Shown here in pieces: positions 44,441 through 53,569 of a stretch of 64,000 nt of DNA (position 1 is the stretch's first letter; every line of letters begins with the position of its first letter). The notes under the pieces were generated by a model that made no database searches, was not told where the DNA came from, and saw only the letters and a program-made list of their open reading frames with translations. A program made the translations under genes and the position numbers. Origin of the DNA: Bacteroidales bacterium (lineage in GTDB: Bacteria; Bacteroidota; Bacteroidia; Bacteroidales; UBA7332); contig JAQTZA010000011.1 in assembly GCA_028687995.1 (NCBI GenBank), forward strand, positions 56,980-120,979, written 5' to 3'.

Positions 44441-44896
44441 AAACGATCAACCATACCACAGAATTGGCAATCAAATTGAGTAAGGTATTCGAAAATTATA
44501 TCATCGAATTCGGTATGACAGAAAAAAGGCTAAAGCAAAACAACTCAACTTGCCAAAAGCTGTAGCAAGTAAGATTCGTATATCACGATCCGAATACAAA
44601 AATGACCTATCGCCGATTGAATAAAAGAAGATTTAAAAATAGAATTTATCGATTGAAATTCAAACAGATAGGTCTCAAAATCGAAAAATGCAGTTAAAAA
44701 CAAGATAAATCGCAAAAAAATGCACTTTTTCTTAATAAATCCTTTGTTATTCAAAAAAATTCACAATCTTTGTTCAATCTTTGAAAAAGAGAAATCGTTA
44801 GTAAGAGATATTTATTGAATCATGTAGTTAAGTCACTCCCTTTTTCTTGACTACAAGTAGATTACAAAAGGGGAAAATCAATAATTAAAAAACAAA
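44441..44896 (+). other. 456-bp AT-rich intergenic region, possible gene remnant and csp leader
   Basis: No intact gene is seen. The first ~180 bases read as two short open frames that would join by a shift at the A6 run 44522-44527 (ELAIKLSKVFENYI, then KAKAKQLNLPKAVASKIRIS), ending with TAA at 44622-44624; this may be a decayed small gene. The last ~100 bases are probably the leader of the cold-shock gene and contain a hairpin. Confidence 0.35.
44823..44855 (+). promoter_or_regulatory. Hairpin in the presumed cold-shock mRNA leader
   Basis: A 10-bp stem with one G-U pair (44823-44832 with 44846-44855) closes a 13-nt pyrimidine-rich loop, 41 nt before the csp ATG. Cold-shock mRNAs often have structured leaders that respond to temperature; that role is inferred. 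Confidence 0.45.
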
Positions 44897-45088
44897 ATGG
44901 AAAAAGGTGTTGTAAAATTTTTCAATGAGACAAAAGGTTTCGGATTTATCAAAGTAGATGGTTCGGGCGAAGAAGTGTTTGTTCACGTATCTGGTCTTAA
45001 CGAAAAAATCCGCGAGAATGATGTCGTGGTATTCGATATTCAGCAAGGCAAAAAAGGCCCAAATGCTGTGAACGTTAAATTGGCATAA
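44897..45088 (+). CDS. Cold-shock protein, CspA family
   Basis: 63 aa, a single cold-shock domain. The RNP1 motif is KGFGFIKV (residues ~14-21) and RNP2 is VFVHVSGL (~28-35), both needed for single-stranded nucleic-acid binding. The start KGVVKFFNETKG is typical. It acts as an RNA chaperone in the cytoplasm. A long AT-rich leader with a hairpin precedes it and a strong terminator follows, so it is monocistronic. Whether it is cold-induced or constitutive cannot be told from the sequence. Confidence 0.94.
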   Translation: MEKGVVKFFNETKGFGFIKVDGSGEEVFVHVSGLNEKIRENDVVVFDIQQGKKGPNAVNVKLA

Positions 45089-45119
45089 TAACCAAGTAAC
45101 AACGAATAAGATTCAAAGT

Positions 45120-45153
45120 ATCCCGGTCAGTTTATCTGATCGGGATTTTTTTT
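45120..45153 (+). terminator. Rho-independent terminator after csp
   Basis: A 10-bp stem with one wobble (45121-45130 with 45136-45145), 5-nt loop, followed by eight T residues. Confidence 0.9.
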
Positions 45154-45213
45154 GCTCCATAAATTCAAAAATCCTACTTGTTGCATAGTTTTTCGTGATA
45201 AAAGATAAAACTA

Positions 45214-45244
45214 TTTGCCAATCTAAAAAATAGCACTATCTTTG
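45214..45244 (+). promoter_or_regulatory. Promoter for tRNA-Leu
   Basis: TTTG at 45214-45217, a spacer of exactly 19 nt, then TATCTTTG at 45237-45244: a full match to the Bacteroidota sigma-ABfr consensus. Confidence 0.8.
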
Positions 45245-45260
45245 CAATCGCAATTCCAAA

Positions 45261-45342
45261 GCGGATGTGGCGTAATTGGTAGCCGCGCCAGACTTAGGAT
45301 CTGGTGCCGTGAGGCGTGGGGGTTCGAGTCCCTTCATCCGCA
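45261..45342 (+). tRNA. tRNA-Leu(TAG)
   Basis: 82 nt with the long variable arm of class II tRNAs. The acceptor stem GCGGATG pairs with CATCCGC, the anticodon loop ACTTAGGAT contains TAG (reads CUA/CUG leucine codons), the variable arm is TGCCGTGAGGCG, and the T-loop is GGTTCGAGTCC. CCA is not encoded. Confidence 0.96.
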
Positions 45343-45344
45343 CT

Positions 45345-45379
45345 AAAAGAGGTTATTCTAACGAATAGCCTCTTTTTTT
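45345..45379 (+). terminator. Terminator after tRNA-Leu
   Basis: A 14-bp stem with one wobble (45345-45358 with 45363-45376), TAAC loop, ending in a run of T residues. Confidence 0.88.
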
Positions 45380-45472
45380 ATGCGTGAATTTCTCGTAACA
45401 GATATTTTGTCTATCTTTATTTTCTAAAAATACGGCAAACGAGAATCTAACAATAATCAACAACGAATTGAT

Positions 45473-46000
45473 ATGCTCCATCCATTTCACCAATTTGCTT
45501 TTTGTCCTAAATGTGGTTCGAATTTATTCATCGTAAACAACGAGAAATCGAAGAAATGTGAATCCTGCGGTTTTGTCTTTTATTTCAATATTTCGGCTGC
45601 CGTAGCGGTCTTCATTTTGAACCATAAAAACGAATTGTTAGTTTGTCGCAGAGCGCACGAACCTGCCAAAGGAACACTCGATCTGCCTGGTGGATTTGTG
45701 GACATGGAAGAGAGTGCTGAAGAGGCTGTTTTGCGTGAAGTAGAAGAAGAGACTGGATTGAAACTATCAAACATTGAATACCAATTTTCGCTTCCTAACA
45801 AATATATTTACTCCGATTTTGAAGTGCAAACATTGGATCTTTTCTATAGGACTTCTATTGACGGAACGAATGGAATAAGCGCACACGACGATGTTGCAGA
45901 GGTTTTGTTCATTCCTATTGATCAGCTTAATCCACTCGATTTTGGGCTACACTCCATTCGAATTGCCATTTCTCGTTTCCAACAAGAAAAGAATAAATAA
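45473..46000 (+). CDS. Nudix hydrolase with N-terminal zinc ribbon
   Basis: 175 aa. An N-terminal zinc ribbon (FCPKCGSNL ... CESCGF, residues ~11-37) leads into a Nudix domain whose box is complete: GGFVDMEESAEEAVLREVEE then ETGL (GX5EX7REUXEEXGU, residues ~74-97). Zinc-ribbon Nudix proteins include NADH pyrophosphatase (NudC) and related nucleoside-diphosphate hydrolases, but the NudC SQPWPFxS motif downstream of the box is absent, so NADH is not assured as substrate. It is a single gene between tRNA-Leu and the TPR/barrel pair. Confidence 0.88.
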   Translation: MLHPFHQFAFCPKCGSNLFIVNNEKSKKCESCGFVFYFNISAAVAVFILNHKNELLVCRRAHEPAKGTLDLPGGFVDMEESAEEAVLREVEEETGLKLSNIEYQFSLPNKYIYSDFEVQTLDLFYRTSIDGTNGISAHDDVAEVLFIPIDQLNPLDFGLHSIRIAISRFQQEKNK

Positions 46001-46146
46001 TCTGAAAGGAAACGAACGAAAATTAAATTTTTCTGATTTATCCTCATAAACTTGTAACTTGTCCGTTAATTAGTGAAATCAACTATACTAACTGCATTTA
46101 CCAAGTCGTTTTAATCAAATTACACACCAGAAAACTCCCATTTTCG

Positions 46147-49100
46147 ATGAAAAAACTCTTGATAGTACTCTCCTTTTTGAGCTCATTTGCGTTGGGTTTT
46201 GCACAGCAATCACAATTTACCAATGCAGAATCAAGTGATGCTCTTTTTGTACAAGGCAAAGAGCTCTATTTGGCTCATAATTTCGAAGGTTGCATTACAC
46301 TGTTGCAAAAATTCAAATCCTTGAATCAACAGTCAAAACAACAAGAAGAGACCGATTATATGCTTGCCGTTTCTGCCTTTGAAACTGAAGATCTTGATAG
46401 TAAAAAAATTCTGCAAGAATTTATCGTTCAATACCCCTACTCACTGAAGAAAAATCGCGTTGAATTTTTAATTGGTTCCATTCACTTTTTCTCAAACGAT
46501 TTCAAAAATTGCATTCAATCTTTCAAATCGTTGGATGTAAAAGCACTGTCATCTTCTGAGTTAGTAGATTATGATTATCGCCTTGCCTATTCATATTTGA
46601 CGGTTGATTCTGCGAAAGAGGCTCAACTTATTTTCAGAGAGTTGATGCACAAAGGTGGAAAATATGGCGATGCTGCAACATACTATACCGCTTGGTACGA
46701 TTATCAAGCCAAAGATTTCGACAAAGCAACCAGTGGATTTGAATCGATCGCAAAAAATGCTGAGTTCAGCGAAAATGCTCGATTCTACTTGACACAAATT
46801 CATTTTATCAAGAAACAATATCCCGAAACAATACAATTAGGAGAAGCAATTTATACCAATCATCGGAATTTACTTCACAAAGCTGAGTTAGCCAGAATTA
46901 TTGGAGAGAGCTATTCCAATCAAGGAGATGTATCAAAAGCCATTGAATATTTAACAGAATATGCCAATCAAGACAAAACTCCATTGGCAGGCTCGATGTA
47001 TAAACTGGGTTCGGCCTGGTTTGCGAAACAAGATTATCCCAAAACTATTGAATACCTGAAATTTGCGACCACAAACAACGATGAATTAGCACAAAGTGCA
47101 TACTATTATTTGGGATGTTCTTATCTAAAAATAGGCGACAAAATAGATGCCCGTTTGGCTTTTGAGATTGCTTCCACATTGAATTTCAATAAAAAAACGA
47201 AAGAGTTGGCGTTATACAACTACGCCATGCTGATTCACGAAACAGAATACACGGGATTCAATGAATCGGTAACGATTTTCGAAGAGTTTCTGAACACCTT
47301 TCCAGAGTCAAACTTTAGTGACAAAGTGAGTGGATATTTGGCCGAAGTGTATATGAATTCGAAAAATTTTGAAACAGCATTGGCATCCATCGAAAAAATA
47401 AAACATCCTACCAATAAAATATTAAGTGCCAAACAACGGATTTTATTTCAAATTGGAGCACAAGAGCTAATCAACGGAAATTCGGATCGTGCAAAGAAAA
47501 GTCTGACTCGCGCCATTGAAATGGGAAATCAGGAGAATGAAAGTTACGCTGAATCGCACTATTGGAGGGGCGAAATTGCATTTCAAGAAGAGCAATATGC
47601 TGATGCGGCTTCCGATTTTCAAACGTATTTAAACAAAACGCAAGCGAACAACAAAGAGAATCAATTACTTGCACTCTACAATTTGGGTTACACTCAATTT
47701 AAGACACAACAATTGAGTAAGGCTCAAAATTCATTTGAAAAAGCGTTGGCTCTAGGTTGCAAAAAAAACCCGATACTCACAGCCGATATTCTCAACCGAC
47801 TCGGTGATTGTCGCTACTATTTGAAAGATTATGCTGTTGCCGAAAATTATTATGCGCGTGCTGCTCAAACATCCGAAGTGAGCGCTGACTACTCACTATT
47901 CCAACAGGCTCGCATATTGAGTCTGCAAAAACAGTTTAATTCCCAAATCAAATTGTTGGACAAGATCATTCTCGATTTCCCGAAATCTGATTTTCAGGAT
48001 GATGCTATTTTCGAAAAAGCACAAACGTATCAACGAATCGATCGAAAAGACGATGCCATTCAATCCTATTCTGATTTGATAAGTCAATTCCCTAAAAGCT
48101 CACTAGCAAGAGATGCCGCGATACAGCTCGGGATGTTATTTCTCAGTTTAGAGAATATTGATAAATCTATTGAATGGTACAAATTTGCAATAACTAGTTC
48201 ACCAACCAGTGATGAAGCGATTGTGGCAAACGAAGATTTGAAGCGAATATACAAAGATCAAAACAGAATTGGTGAATATGCTCAATTTCTGAAAACGTTG
48301 GATGGTAAAATCAATTTCTCGGCATCAGAACAAGACTCGCTAATGTATCTCGGTGCAGAAAAGAACTATATGAAGGGTAATAAAGCCACGGCAGAACGTG
48401 GATTTATGGATTATCTGAAAGAGTTTTCAAACGGTGCATTTTCTTTGAATGCCAAATATTATATGGCGATGCTCAATATTGATCAGAAAAAAGAGACGGA
48501 AGCATTGTCGTATCTGCAAAACATTCTCTCTCTGCCGGAAAACAAATTTACAGAAACCGCACTCTCTTATTCTGCCAACATTGCCTACAACAAAAACGAA
48601 TTTGACAAGGCGTATGATTTTTATAAAACAATAGAGCAAAAGTCGGAAACAAACAAGAAACGCATCGAGGTTAGAGAAAAAATGATGCTTTGTGCATGGG
48701 CTACCAGCAAATTTAATGAAACAGAACGAATTGCGAATCAACTCATTGAAGATGTAAAAAGCGATGTGGATATAAAAATGGAAGCTCGATACTATAGAGC
48801 CAAATCAACGATTGCGCAACAAAAAATTGATAATTTGGTCAATGATTTAACAATTTTAGCAACCGACACTCGCAATACCAATGGCGCTGAAGCCAAATAT
48901 TTATTGGCAGAATACTATTTCAATGCCGACAACAGCAAAAAAGCCGAAACTGAGATTTTCGACTATATAAATAAAGGAACACCTCATCAACATTGGTTGG
49001 CGCGTAGTTTTATATTGCTAACCGATATTTACATCAAAAACAACGACCTGTTTCAAGCCAAACAATACTTGCTTAGCTTGAAAAACAACTACAAAGAGAA

Positions 49101-49152
49101 AGACGTAGAAATAGAGCAAATGATTGAAGAACGAATGATTAAAGTTCAATAA
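46147..49152 (+). CDS. Large periplasmic tetratricopeptide-repeat protein
   Basis: 1001 aa. A signal peptide ends at LGFAQQ near residue 20, so it is exported. The whole mature protein is made of alpha-helical TPR-like pairs, for example SKAIEYLTEYANQDKTPLAG, DYPKTIEYLKFATTNNDELA, AYYYLGCSYLKIGDKIDARL, NLGYTQFKTQQLSKAQNSFE and EWYKFAITSSPTSDEAIVA. No catalytic domain is seen. It is followed after 41 bp by an outer-membrane barrel-like protein, so the pair may form an envelope complex: the TPR scaffold in the periplasm and a barrel partner. That is inferred from position only. Confidence 0.88.
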   Translation: MKKLLIVLSFLSSFALGFAQQSQFTNAESSDALFVQGKELYLAHNFEGCITLLQKFKSLNQQSKQQEETDYMLAVSAFETEDLDSKKILQEFIVQYPYSLKKNRVEFLIGSIHFFSNDFKNCIQSFKSLDVKALSSSELVDYDYRLAYSYLTVDSAKEAQLIFRELMHKGGKYGDAATYYTAWYDYQAKDFDKATSGFESIAKNAEFSENARFYLTQIHFIKKQYPETIQLGEAIYTNHRNLLHKAELARIIGESYSNQGDVSKAIEYLTEYANQDKTPLAGSMYKLGSAWFAKQDYPKTIEYLKFATTNNDELAQSAYYYLGCSYLKIGDKIDARLAFEIASTLNFNKKTKELALYNYAMLIHETEYTGFNESVTIFEEFLNTFPESNFSDKVSGYLAEVYMNSKNFETALASIEKIKHPTNKILSAKQRILFQIGAQELINGNSDRAKKSLTRAIEMGNQENESYAESHYWRGEIAFQEEQYADAASDFQTYLNKTQANNKENQLLALYNLGYTQFKTQQLSKAQNSFEKALALGCKKNPILTADILNRLGDCRYYLKDYAVAENYYARAAQTSEVSADYSLFQQARILSLQKQFNSQIKLLDKIILDFPKSDFQDDAIFEKAQTYQRIDRKDDAIQSYSDLISQFPKSSLARDAAIQLGMLFLSLENIDKSIEWYKFAITSSPTSDEAIVANEDLKRIYKDQNRIGEYAQFLKTLDGKINFSASEQDSLMYLGAEKNYMKGNKATAERGFMDYLKEFSNGAFSLNAKYYMAMLNIDQKKETEALSYLQNILSLPENKFTETALSYSANIAYNKNEFDKAYDFYKTIEQKSETNKKRIEVREKMMLCAWATSKFNETERIANQLIEDVKSDVDIKMEARYYRAKSTIAQQKIDNLVNDLTILATDTRNTNGAEAKYLLAEYYFNADNSKKAETEIFDYINKGTPHQHWLARSFILLTDIYIKNNDLFQAKQYLLSLKNNYKEKDVEIEQMIEERMIKVQ

Positions 49153-49193
49153 TTCAACCACTTGTAAATTCAACTCGAAAAAAATAATTTCGC

Positions 49194-50939
49194 ATGAAAA
49201 AGTCAATTAATTATACTTTAGCCTTCATTTTTGGAATTCACACCTGCTTTGCGCAGAAGAAAGCAGAACAAGATACAACATTCAATCAAAAGGTAGTTTT
49301 AGAGCGCGAATTCAACCCTATTTTTAGAGATGCAACTCGTCTCGAATTGTATCCTAAAATCAGTGAACCTGCGGTGCAGAAATCACCTATACAATATCAG
49401 TTTAATAAACTAGAAGCAAAATTACCTCTTCAATGGAAAACATTGCCTCCTGAAAAGAAAATGGACAGTTATGACTATTCCAATCAAACAGGATATGTGA
49501 ATTTGGGCTTTGGATTGCCTGCCAACAGTTATCTGAATGCTGGTGGAGTAATCTTCGACGACGAAATTAATCAACTCAACTACAGCGTCGATCATCGTTC
49601 CATCAAAAATGACCGATCCATTTCGCAAACGAATGATAAACAGAGCGTTTACTCAGCTGATACCAAAGCGCAATTCAACTTCAATCGACCGATTGGTGAA
49701 TACAAAATGGATGCATCGATGAGTTTTTCTCATGCTAATTTCAACTATTTTGGCACATCAAACAGTGTCTATATTCCGATTCCCACTTACCCAACCACTA
49801 CTCAGGAGCAAAGTAACAATGTGTTGAATATTCAAGCACACATTCAAGCGCCAGAAGGAAGTGATATCAATTATACCGCTGGAATTCAATACAATTACTT
49901 TGATAAAAAATATGGTTCAGACACCCAATTTCATGGTGGGAATGAGCATCATATCACTATTGATGGTGATGCGTGGAAAGAGCTGACCAAGAGCTCAAAA
50001 CTAGGGCTTCATTTTGCTCTGAATAATTTTATCTATACAAATGATTCTACTGATATTCTCTACTCTCTATTACCAGAATACAAAGCTAAAAATAGCGGAC
50101 ATTTGACCTTTGCACCGCATTATGACTTAACAGCCAATACCTATAAAATTAGCTTGGGAATCAATACTCAATTCTCATTCTACAACTATTCGAAAGCATA
50201 CATTTCACCTTTGATTTCAGGGATCTGGGAATTTTCACCGAAATTCTTTTTGCTTGGGAACATGGGTGGAGGGACTCAATACAACTCATTTACAGAGTCT
50301 GACAATCACACACGCTACCTCAATCCTGCCATTCGATTAAATGAAACCTTCACGCCCATCGATGCAAATTTTACTATAAAATCGAATCTCTTTCCTCGTC
50401 TAGAATTTGGACTTAATGGAGGATATAAATCTGGTGACGAATACTATTTTATGTCACAAATGGTTCATTCGGTCAATTCACTTTTTCCGATTGCCATGAC
50501 CAATACCAAGCAATACAGTGTAGGCATCGAGGCAAAATACAGCTTGAAAGACTTAGGCGATATCTCGTTCAAACTCACCAAATATAGTTATGATTTAAAG
50601 GCATTTAGCATCCCTTTAAACGAATCTGCCGTGGCGTGGAATAAGCCATCGCTGGAATTGTCATTGGATGCTGATTTTCGCATTACTAACAAAATTAACG
50701 CCGGATTACACTACTATATAGCAAATGACAGATACGGACTTGATGAAGTTTCTGGCACATTCGTCACTAAAGAGATGAATCCGATCAATTTATTGAATTT
50801 GAACAGCAGATATACAATAAATAAAAATTGGTCGGCTTTTGCACAATTCAACAATATTTTGTTCCAAAACTACGACCTTTGGTACGGTATGCCAGCACAA
50901 AATTTCAATTTTGTCGTAGGTGCAGGCTTTTCGTACTGA
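49194..50939 (+). CDS. Outer-membrane beta-barrel protein, partner of the TPR protein
   Basis: 581 aa. A signal peptide ends at CFAQKK near residue 21. A ~70-residue N-terminal region precedes many alternating polar/aromatic strands (for example GYVNLGFGLPANSYLNAGG, YKMDASMSFSHANFNYFG and PRLEFGLNGGYKSGDEYYF), and the last strand ends FNFVVGAGFSY with a C-terminal aromatic residue, as outer-membrane barrels do. There is no plug or TonB box, so it is not a classical TonB receptor. The substrate or partner is unknown; the tight pairing with the TPR gene suggests a joint function. Confidence 0.72.
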   Translation: MKKSINYTLAFIFGIHTCFAQKKAEQDTTFNQKVVLEREFNPIFRDATRLELYPKISEPAVQKSPIQYQFNKLEAKLPLQWKTLPPEKKMDSYDYSNQTGYVNLGFGLPANSYLNAGGVIFDDEINQLNYSVDHRSIKNDRSISQTNDKQSVYSADTKAQFNFNRPIGEYKMDASMSFSHANFNYFGTSNSVYIPIPTYPTTTQEQSNNVLNIQAHIQAPEGSDINYTAGIQYNYFDKKYGSDTQFHGGNEHHITIDGDAWKELTKSSKLGLHFALNNFIYTNDSTDILYSLLPEYKAKNSGHLTFAPHYDLTANTYKISLGINTQFSFYNYSKAYISPLISGIWEFSPKFFLLGNMGGGTQYNSFTESDNHTRYLNPAIRLNETFTPIDANFTIKSNLFPRLEFGLNGGYKSGDEYYFMSQMVHSVNSLFPIAMTNTKQYSVGIEAKYSLKDLGDISFKLTKYSYDLKAFSIPLNESAVAWNKPSLELSLDADFRITNKINAGLHYYIANDRYGLDEVSGTFVTKEMNPINLLNLNSRYTINKNWSAFAQFNNILFQNYDLWYGMPAQNFNFVVGAGFSY

Positions 50940-50947
50940 TTTTTAAT

Positions 50948-50955
50948 TAATTTTG
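50948..50955 (+). promoter_or_regulatory. Candidate -7 box for topA
   Basis: TAATTTTG matches TAnnTTTG and is followed by a leader containing an 8-bp hairpin. No clear -33 element. Confidence 0.45.
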
Positions 50956-50968
50956 TGCCCTTATTAGG

Positions 50969-50992
50969 CGACTTTACCTTATAATAAAGTCG
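50969..50992 (+). promoter_or_regulatory. Hairpin in the topA leader
   Basis: CGACTTTA (50969-50976) pairs perfectly with TAAAGTCG (50985-50992), 8-nt loop. No T tract follows, so it is more likely a leader structure than a terminator for the barrel gene upstream. Confidence 0.4.
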
Positions 50993-51051
50993 AGCAGAAC
51001 GAAAATTTCTTCTGCATAATGCCAAAAACCATTGGTGAAATAGACTCTGAT

Positions 51052-53346
51052 ATGTTCAAAAACTTAGTAATTGTAGAATCTCCTGCCAAAGCGAAAACGA
51101 TTGAAAAATTCTTGGGAAAAGAATTTAAGGTAATGTCGAGCTACGGCCACATACGCGATTTAAAGAAAAAGGATTTCGGTATCGACATCAAAAACAACTT
51201 TGCTCCTCAATACGAAATACCTGCTGATAAAAAGAAATTAGTCGATGAATTGGCAAAATTAGCGAAAGAGGCAGAAGTCGTTTGGCTAGCATCCGATGAA
51301 GACCGCGAGGGAGAAGCAATATCGTGGCACCTTTATGAAGTTTTGAAACTGACTCCAGAGAAAACACGCAGAATCGTTTTTCACGAAATTACAAAAAATG
51401 CTATTTTACACGCTATCGAAAATCCGCGTAGTATTGATTACAATCTGGTAAATGCGCAACAAGCGCGTCGCATTCTGGATAGAATTGTAGGTTTCGAACT
51501 CTCTCCTATTTTATGGCGCAAAGTAAAACCCTCTCTATCTGCAGGTCGAGTACAATCGGTTGCTGTAAGATTAATCGTCGAACGCGAACGCGAAATACAA
51601 GGATTTACTGCTGAAGCAGCTTATCGTGTGATTGCTATCTTTTTAGTGAAAGACGAAAATGGTCAAGTGACCGAAATGAAAGCGGAATTGAACCAACGCC
51701 TACAGACCAAAGAAGAGGCAATGGCACTTCTAGAGTCTTGCAAATCAGCAACATTCAATATCGAAGATATTACCAAAAGACCGGTAAAAAAATCACCGGC
51801 TGCACCGTTTACCACATCTACTTTGCAACAAGAGGCGGCACGCAAGCTCAGCTTCTCTGTCTCGCAAACCATGATGGTGGCTCAAAAACTGTACGAAGCT
51901 GGTCACATTACTTATATGCGTACCGATTCGTTCAATCTATCAAGCTTGGCAATCAATACGACAAAAGCCGAGATTACGAGTACAATGGGCGAAGAGTATG
52001 TGAAAATTCGCCAATATCAAACCAAATCGAAAGGAGCTCAAGAGGCTCACGAGGCGATTCGTCCTACTTACATCGACAAGCATCAGGTAGATGGCACTGC
52101 TCAAGAGAAACGGTTGTATGAACTTATCTGGAAGCGCACCATTGCTTCGCAAATGAGTGATGCTGAATTGGAGAAAACTACTGCTACGATAGATTTTGGA
52201 GCACCCAAAGCACGTTTTGTTGCTGTAGGAGAAGTCATCAAATTTGATGGATTCCTCCGTGTTTACCTCGAATCGACAGATGAAGAGAATGAAAACGACA
52301 GCGATTCAAATCTATTGCCTCCAATGAAAGTTGGTGACAACCTTGCTTTTACCGAAATTTCGGCAACTGAAAAATTCACCCAACGTCCTGCACGTTTTTC
52401 TGAAGCAAGTCTTGTACGCAAACTCGAAGAGTTGGGCATTGGTCGTCCTTCTACTTATGCTCCCACTATTTCGACTATTCAAAATCGTGATTATGTAGAA
52501 AAAGGGGATAAAACGGGAGTAGAACGTGCGTTTAATCTTTTGATTCTGAAAAATACCAAAATCAGCGACGCTACAAAAACAGAAATCACGGGAAATGATA
52601 AGAGCAAACTATTTCCGACGAATATTGGTGTGGTAGTCAATGACTTTTTGACTGAATATTTCCCAGACATACTCGATTTTAACTTTACAGCGAGTGTTGA
52701 GAAGGAGTTTGACAACATTGCCGAAGGCGAAGTTGAGTGGACAGTTGCTCTCGACACATTCTACAAATCATTTCACCCAGTAGTGGAAGCCACAGCAGCG
52801 GTGAAAACAGAACGCAAGGTAGGTGAACGAATCATTGGCGTCGATCCCAAGTCGGGTCGTCAGGTGGCTGTTAAAATCAGTCGATTTGGACCAGTGGTTC
52901 AGATAGGAACGGCAGAAGAGGAAGAAAAACCACTTTTTGCTTCGTTGAATAAATCTCTATCCATGGAGACCATTACGTTAGAAGAGGCATTGAAGCATTT
53001 TGAACTACCTCGCACGTTAGGTGATTTCGAAGAAAAAACCATCACTGTGGCCAGCGGGCGATTTGGACCTTATGTTAAGCACAACAGTCTGTTTGTCTCT
53101 ATTCCGAAAGGGGGAGATCCAATGACCATTACTCTGGATGAAGCGGTAACTTTGATTCTAGAAAAACGTAAAAAAGAGAGCGAAAAGCTGATTAAATCCT
53201 TTGATCAAGATCCTGAAGTAGAGATTCTGAATGGAAGATATGGGCCTTATATTGCATACAAAAAGAAGAATTTTAAAATTCCAAAAACAAAGACCCCAGC
53301 AGATTTGACTTACGAAGAGTGTATGGAAATCATTCAGAAAAAATAA
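51052..53346 (+). CDS. topA: DNA topoisomerase I
   Basis: 764 aa from the ATG at 51052, which gives the standard start FKNLVIVESPAKAKTIEKFL; an ATG 11 codons upstream is less likely. It relaxes negative supercoils with a transient 5'-phosphotyrosine. The Toprim domain has SSYGHIRDLKKKDFG and WLASDEDREGEAISWHL (acidic DxDxxG-like triad). The catalytic tyrosine is in GHITYMRTDSFNLS near residue 292. The C-terminal part carries RFGPVVQIG, SGRFGPYVKHN and NGRYGPYIAYK repeats instead of four-cysteine zinc fingers, the common zinc-less arrangement. It is single-copy and monocistronic. Confidence 0.95.
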   Translation: MFKNLVIVESPAKAKTIEKFLGKEFKVMSSYGHIRDLKKKDFGIDIKNNFAPQYEIPADKKKLVDELAKLAKEAEVVWLASDEDREGEAISWHLYEVLKLTPEKTRRIVFHEITKNAILHAIENPRSIDYNLVNAQQARRILDRIVGFELSPILWRKVKPSLSAGRVQSVAVRLIVEREREIQGFTAEAAYRVIAIFLVKDENGQVTEMKAELNQRLQTKEEAMALLESCKSATFNIEDITKRPVKKSPAAPFTTSTLQQEAARKLSFSVSQTMMVAQKLYEAGHITYMRTDSFNLSSLAINTTKAEITSTMGEEYVKIRQYQTKSKGAQEAHEAIRPTYIDKHQVDGTAQEKRLYELIWKRTIASQMSDAELEKTTATIDFGAPKARFVAVGEVIKFDGFLRVYLESTDEENENDSDSNLLPPMKVGDNLAFTEISATEKFTQRPARFSEASLVRKLEELGIGRPSTYAPTISTIQNRDYVEKGDKTGVERAFNLLILKNTKISDATKTEITGNDKSKLFPTNIGVVVNDFLTEYFPDILDFNFTASVEKEFDNIAEGEVEWTVALDTFYKSFHPVVEATAAVKTERKVGERIIGVDPKSGRQVAVKISRFGPVVQIGTAEEEEKPLFASLNKSLSMETITLEEALKHFELPRTLGDFEEKTITVASGRFGPYVKHNSLFVSIPKGGDPMTITLDEAVTLILEKRKKESEKLIKSFDQDPEVEILNGRYGPYIAYKKKNFKIPKTKTPADLTYEECMEIIQKK

Positions 53347-53440
53347 ACTGTATTGAATTACCCAGAGATATCTCTTGCTTTACTATATTAAAGCTGATTT
53401 ATTTCCAACCTTGCGTTTCACTCACAGAAATTTGTATATT

Positions 53441-53565
53441 CTCCCTTCGGAAAAACTAAGTCACAATCCTTTTAGCCCTGAAAGAGTTAAATATGAATAA
53501 CCTCTGGTGAAGTCGGAGGAGAAACGACATATTGATAACCACAGCCCCAAAGGGATTGAATCTCT
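53441..53565. repeat. Remnant of a dispersed intergenic repeat
   Basis: This 223-bp gap between topA and mutS2 contains the string AGCCCTGAAAGAGTTAAATA, then TGAATAACCTCTGGTGAAGT and, later, ACCACAGCCCCAAAGGGATT. I recall near-copies of this block between genes of other Bacteroidota. No gene is seen in it. Confidence 0.4.
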
Positions 53566-53569
53566 TTTT

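Noticed and set aside
44441..44624. A possible -1 frameshift gene at the A6 run 44522-44527
   Set aside because: The run is not in the register of a canonical A-AAA-AAG slippery site and the upstream frame has no start outside DUF1398, so a decayed remnant is more likely.
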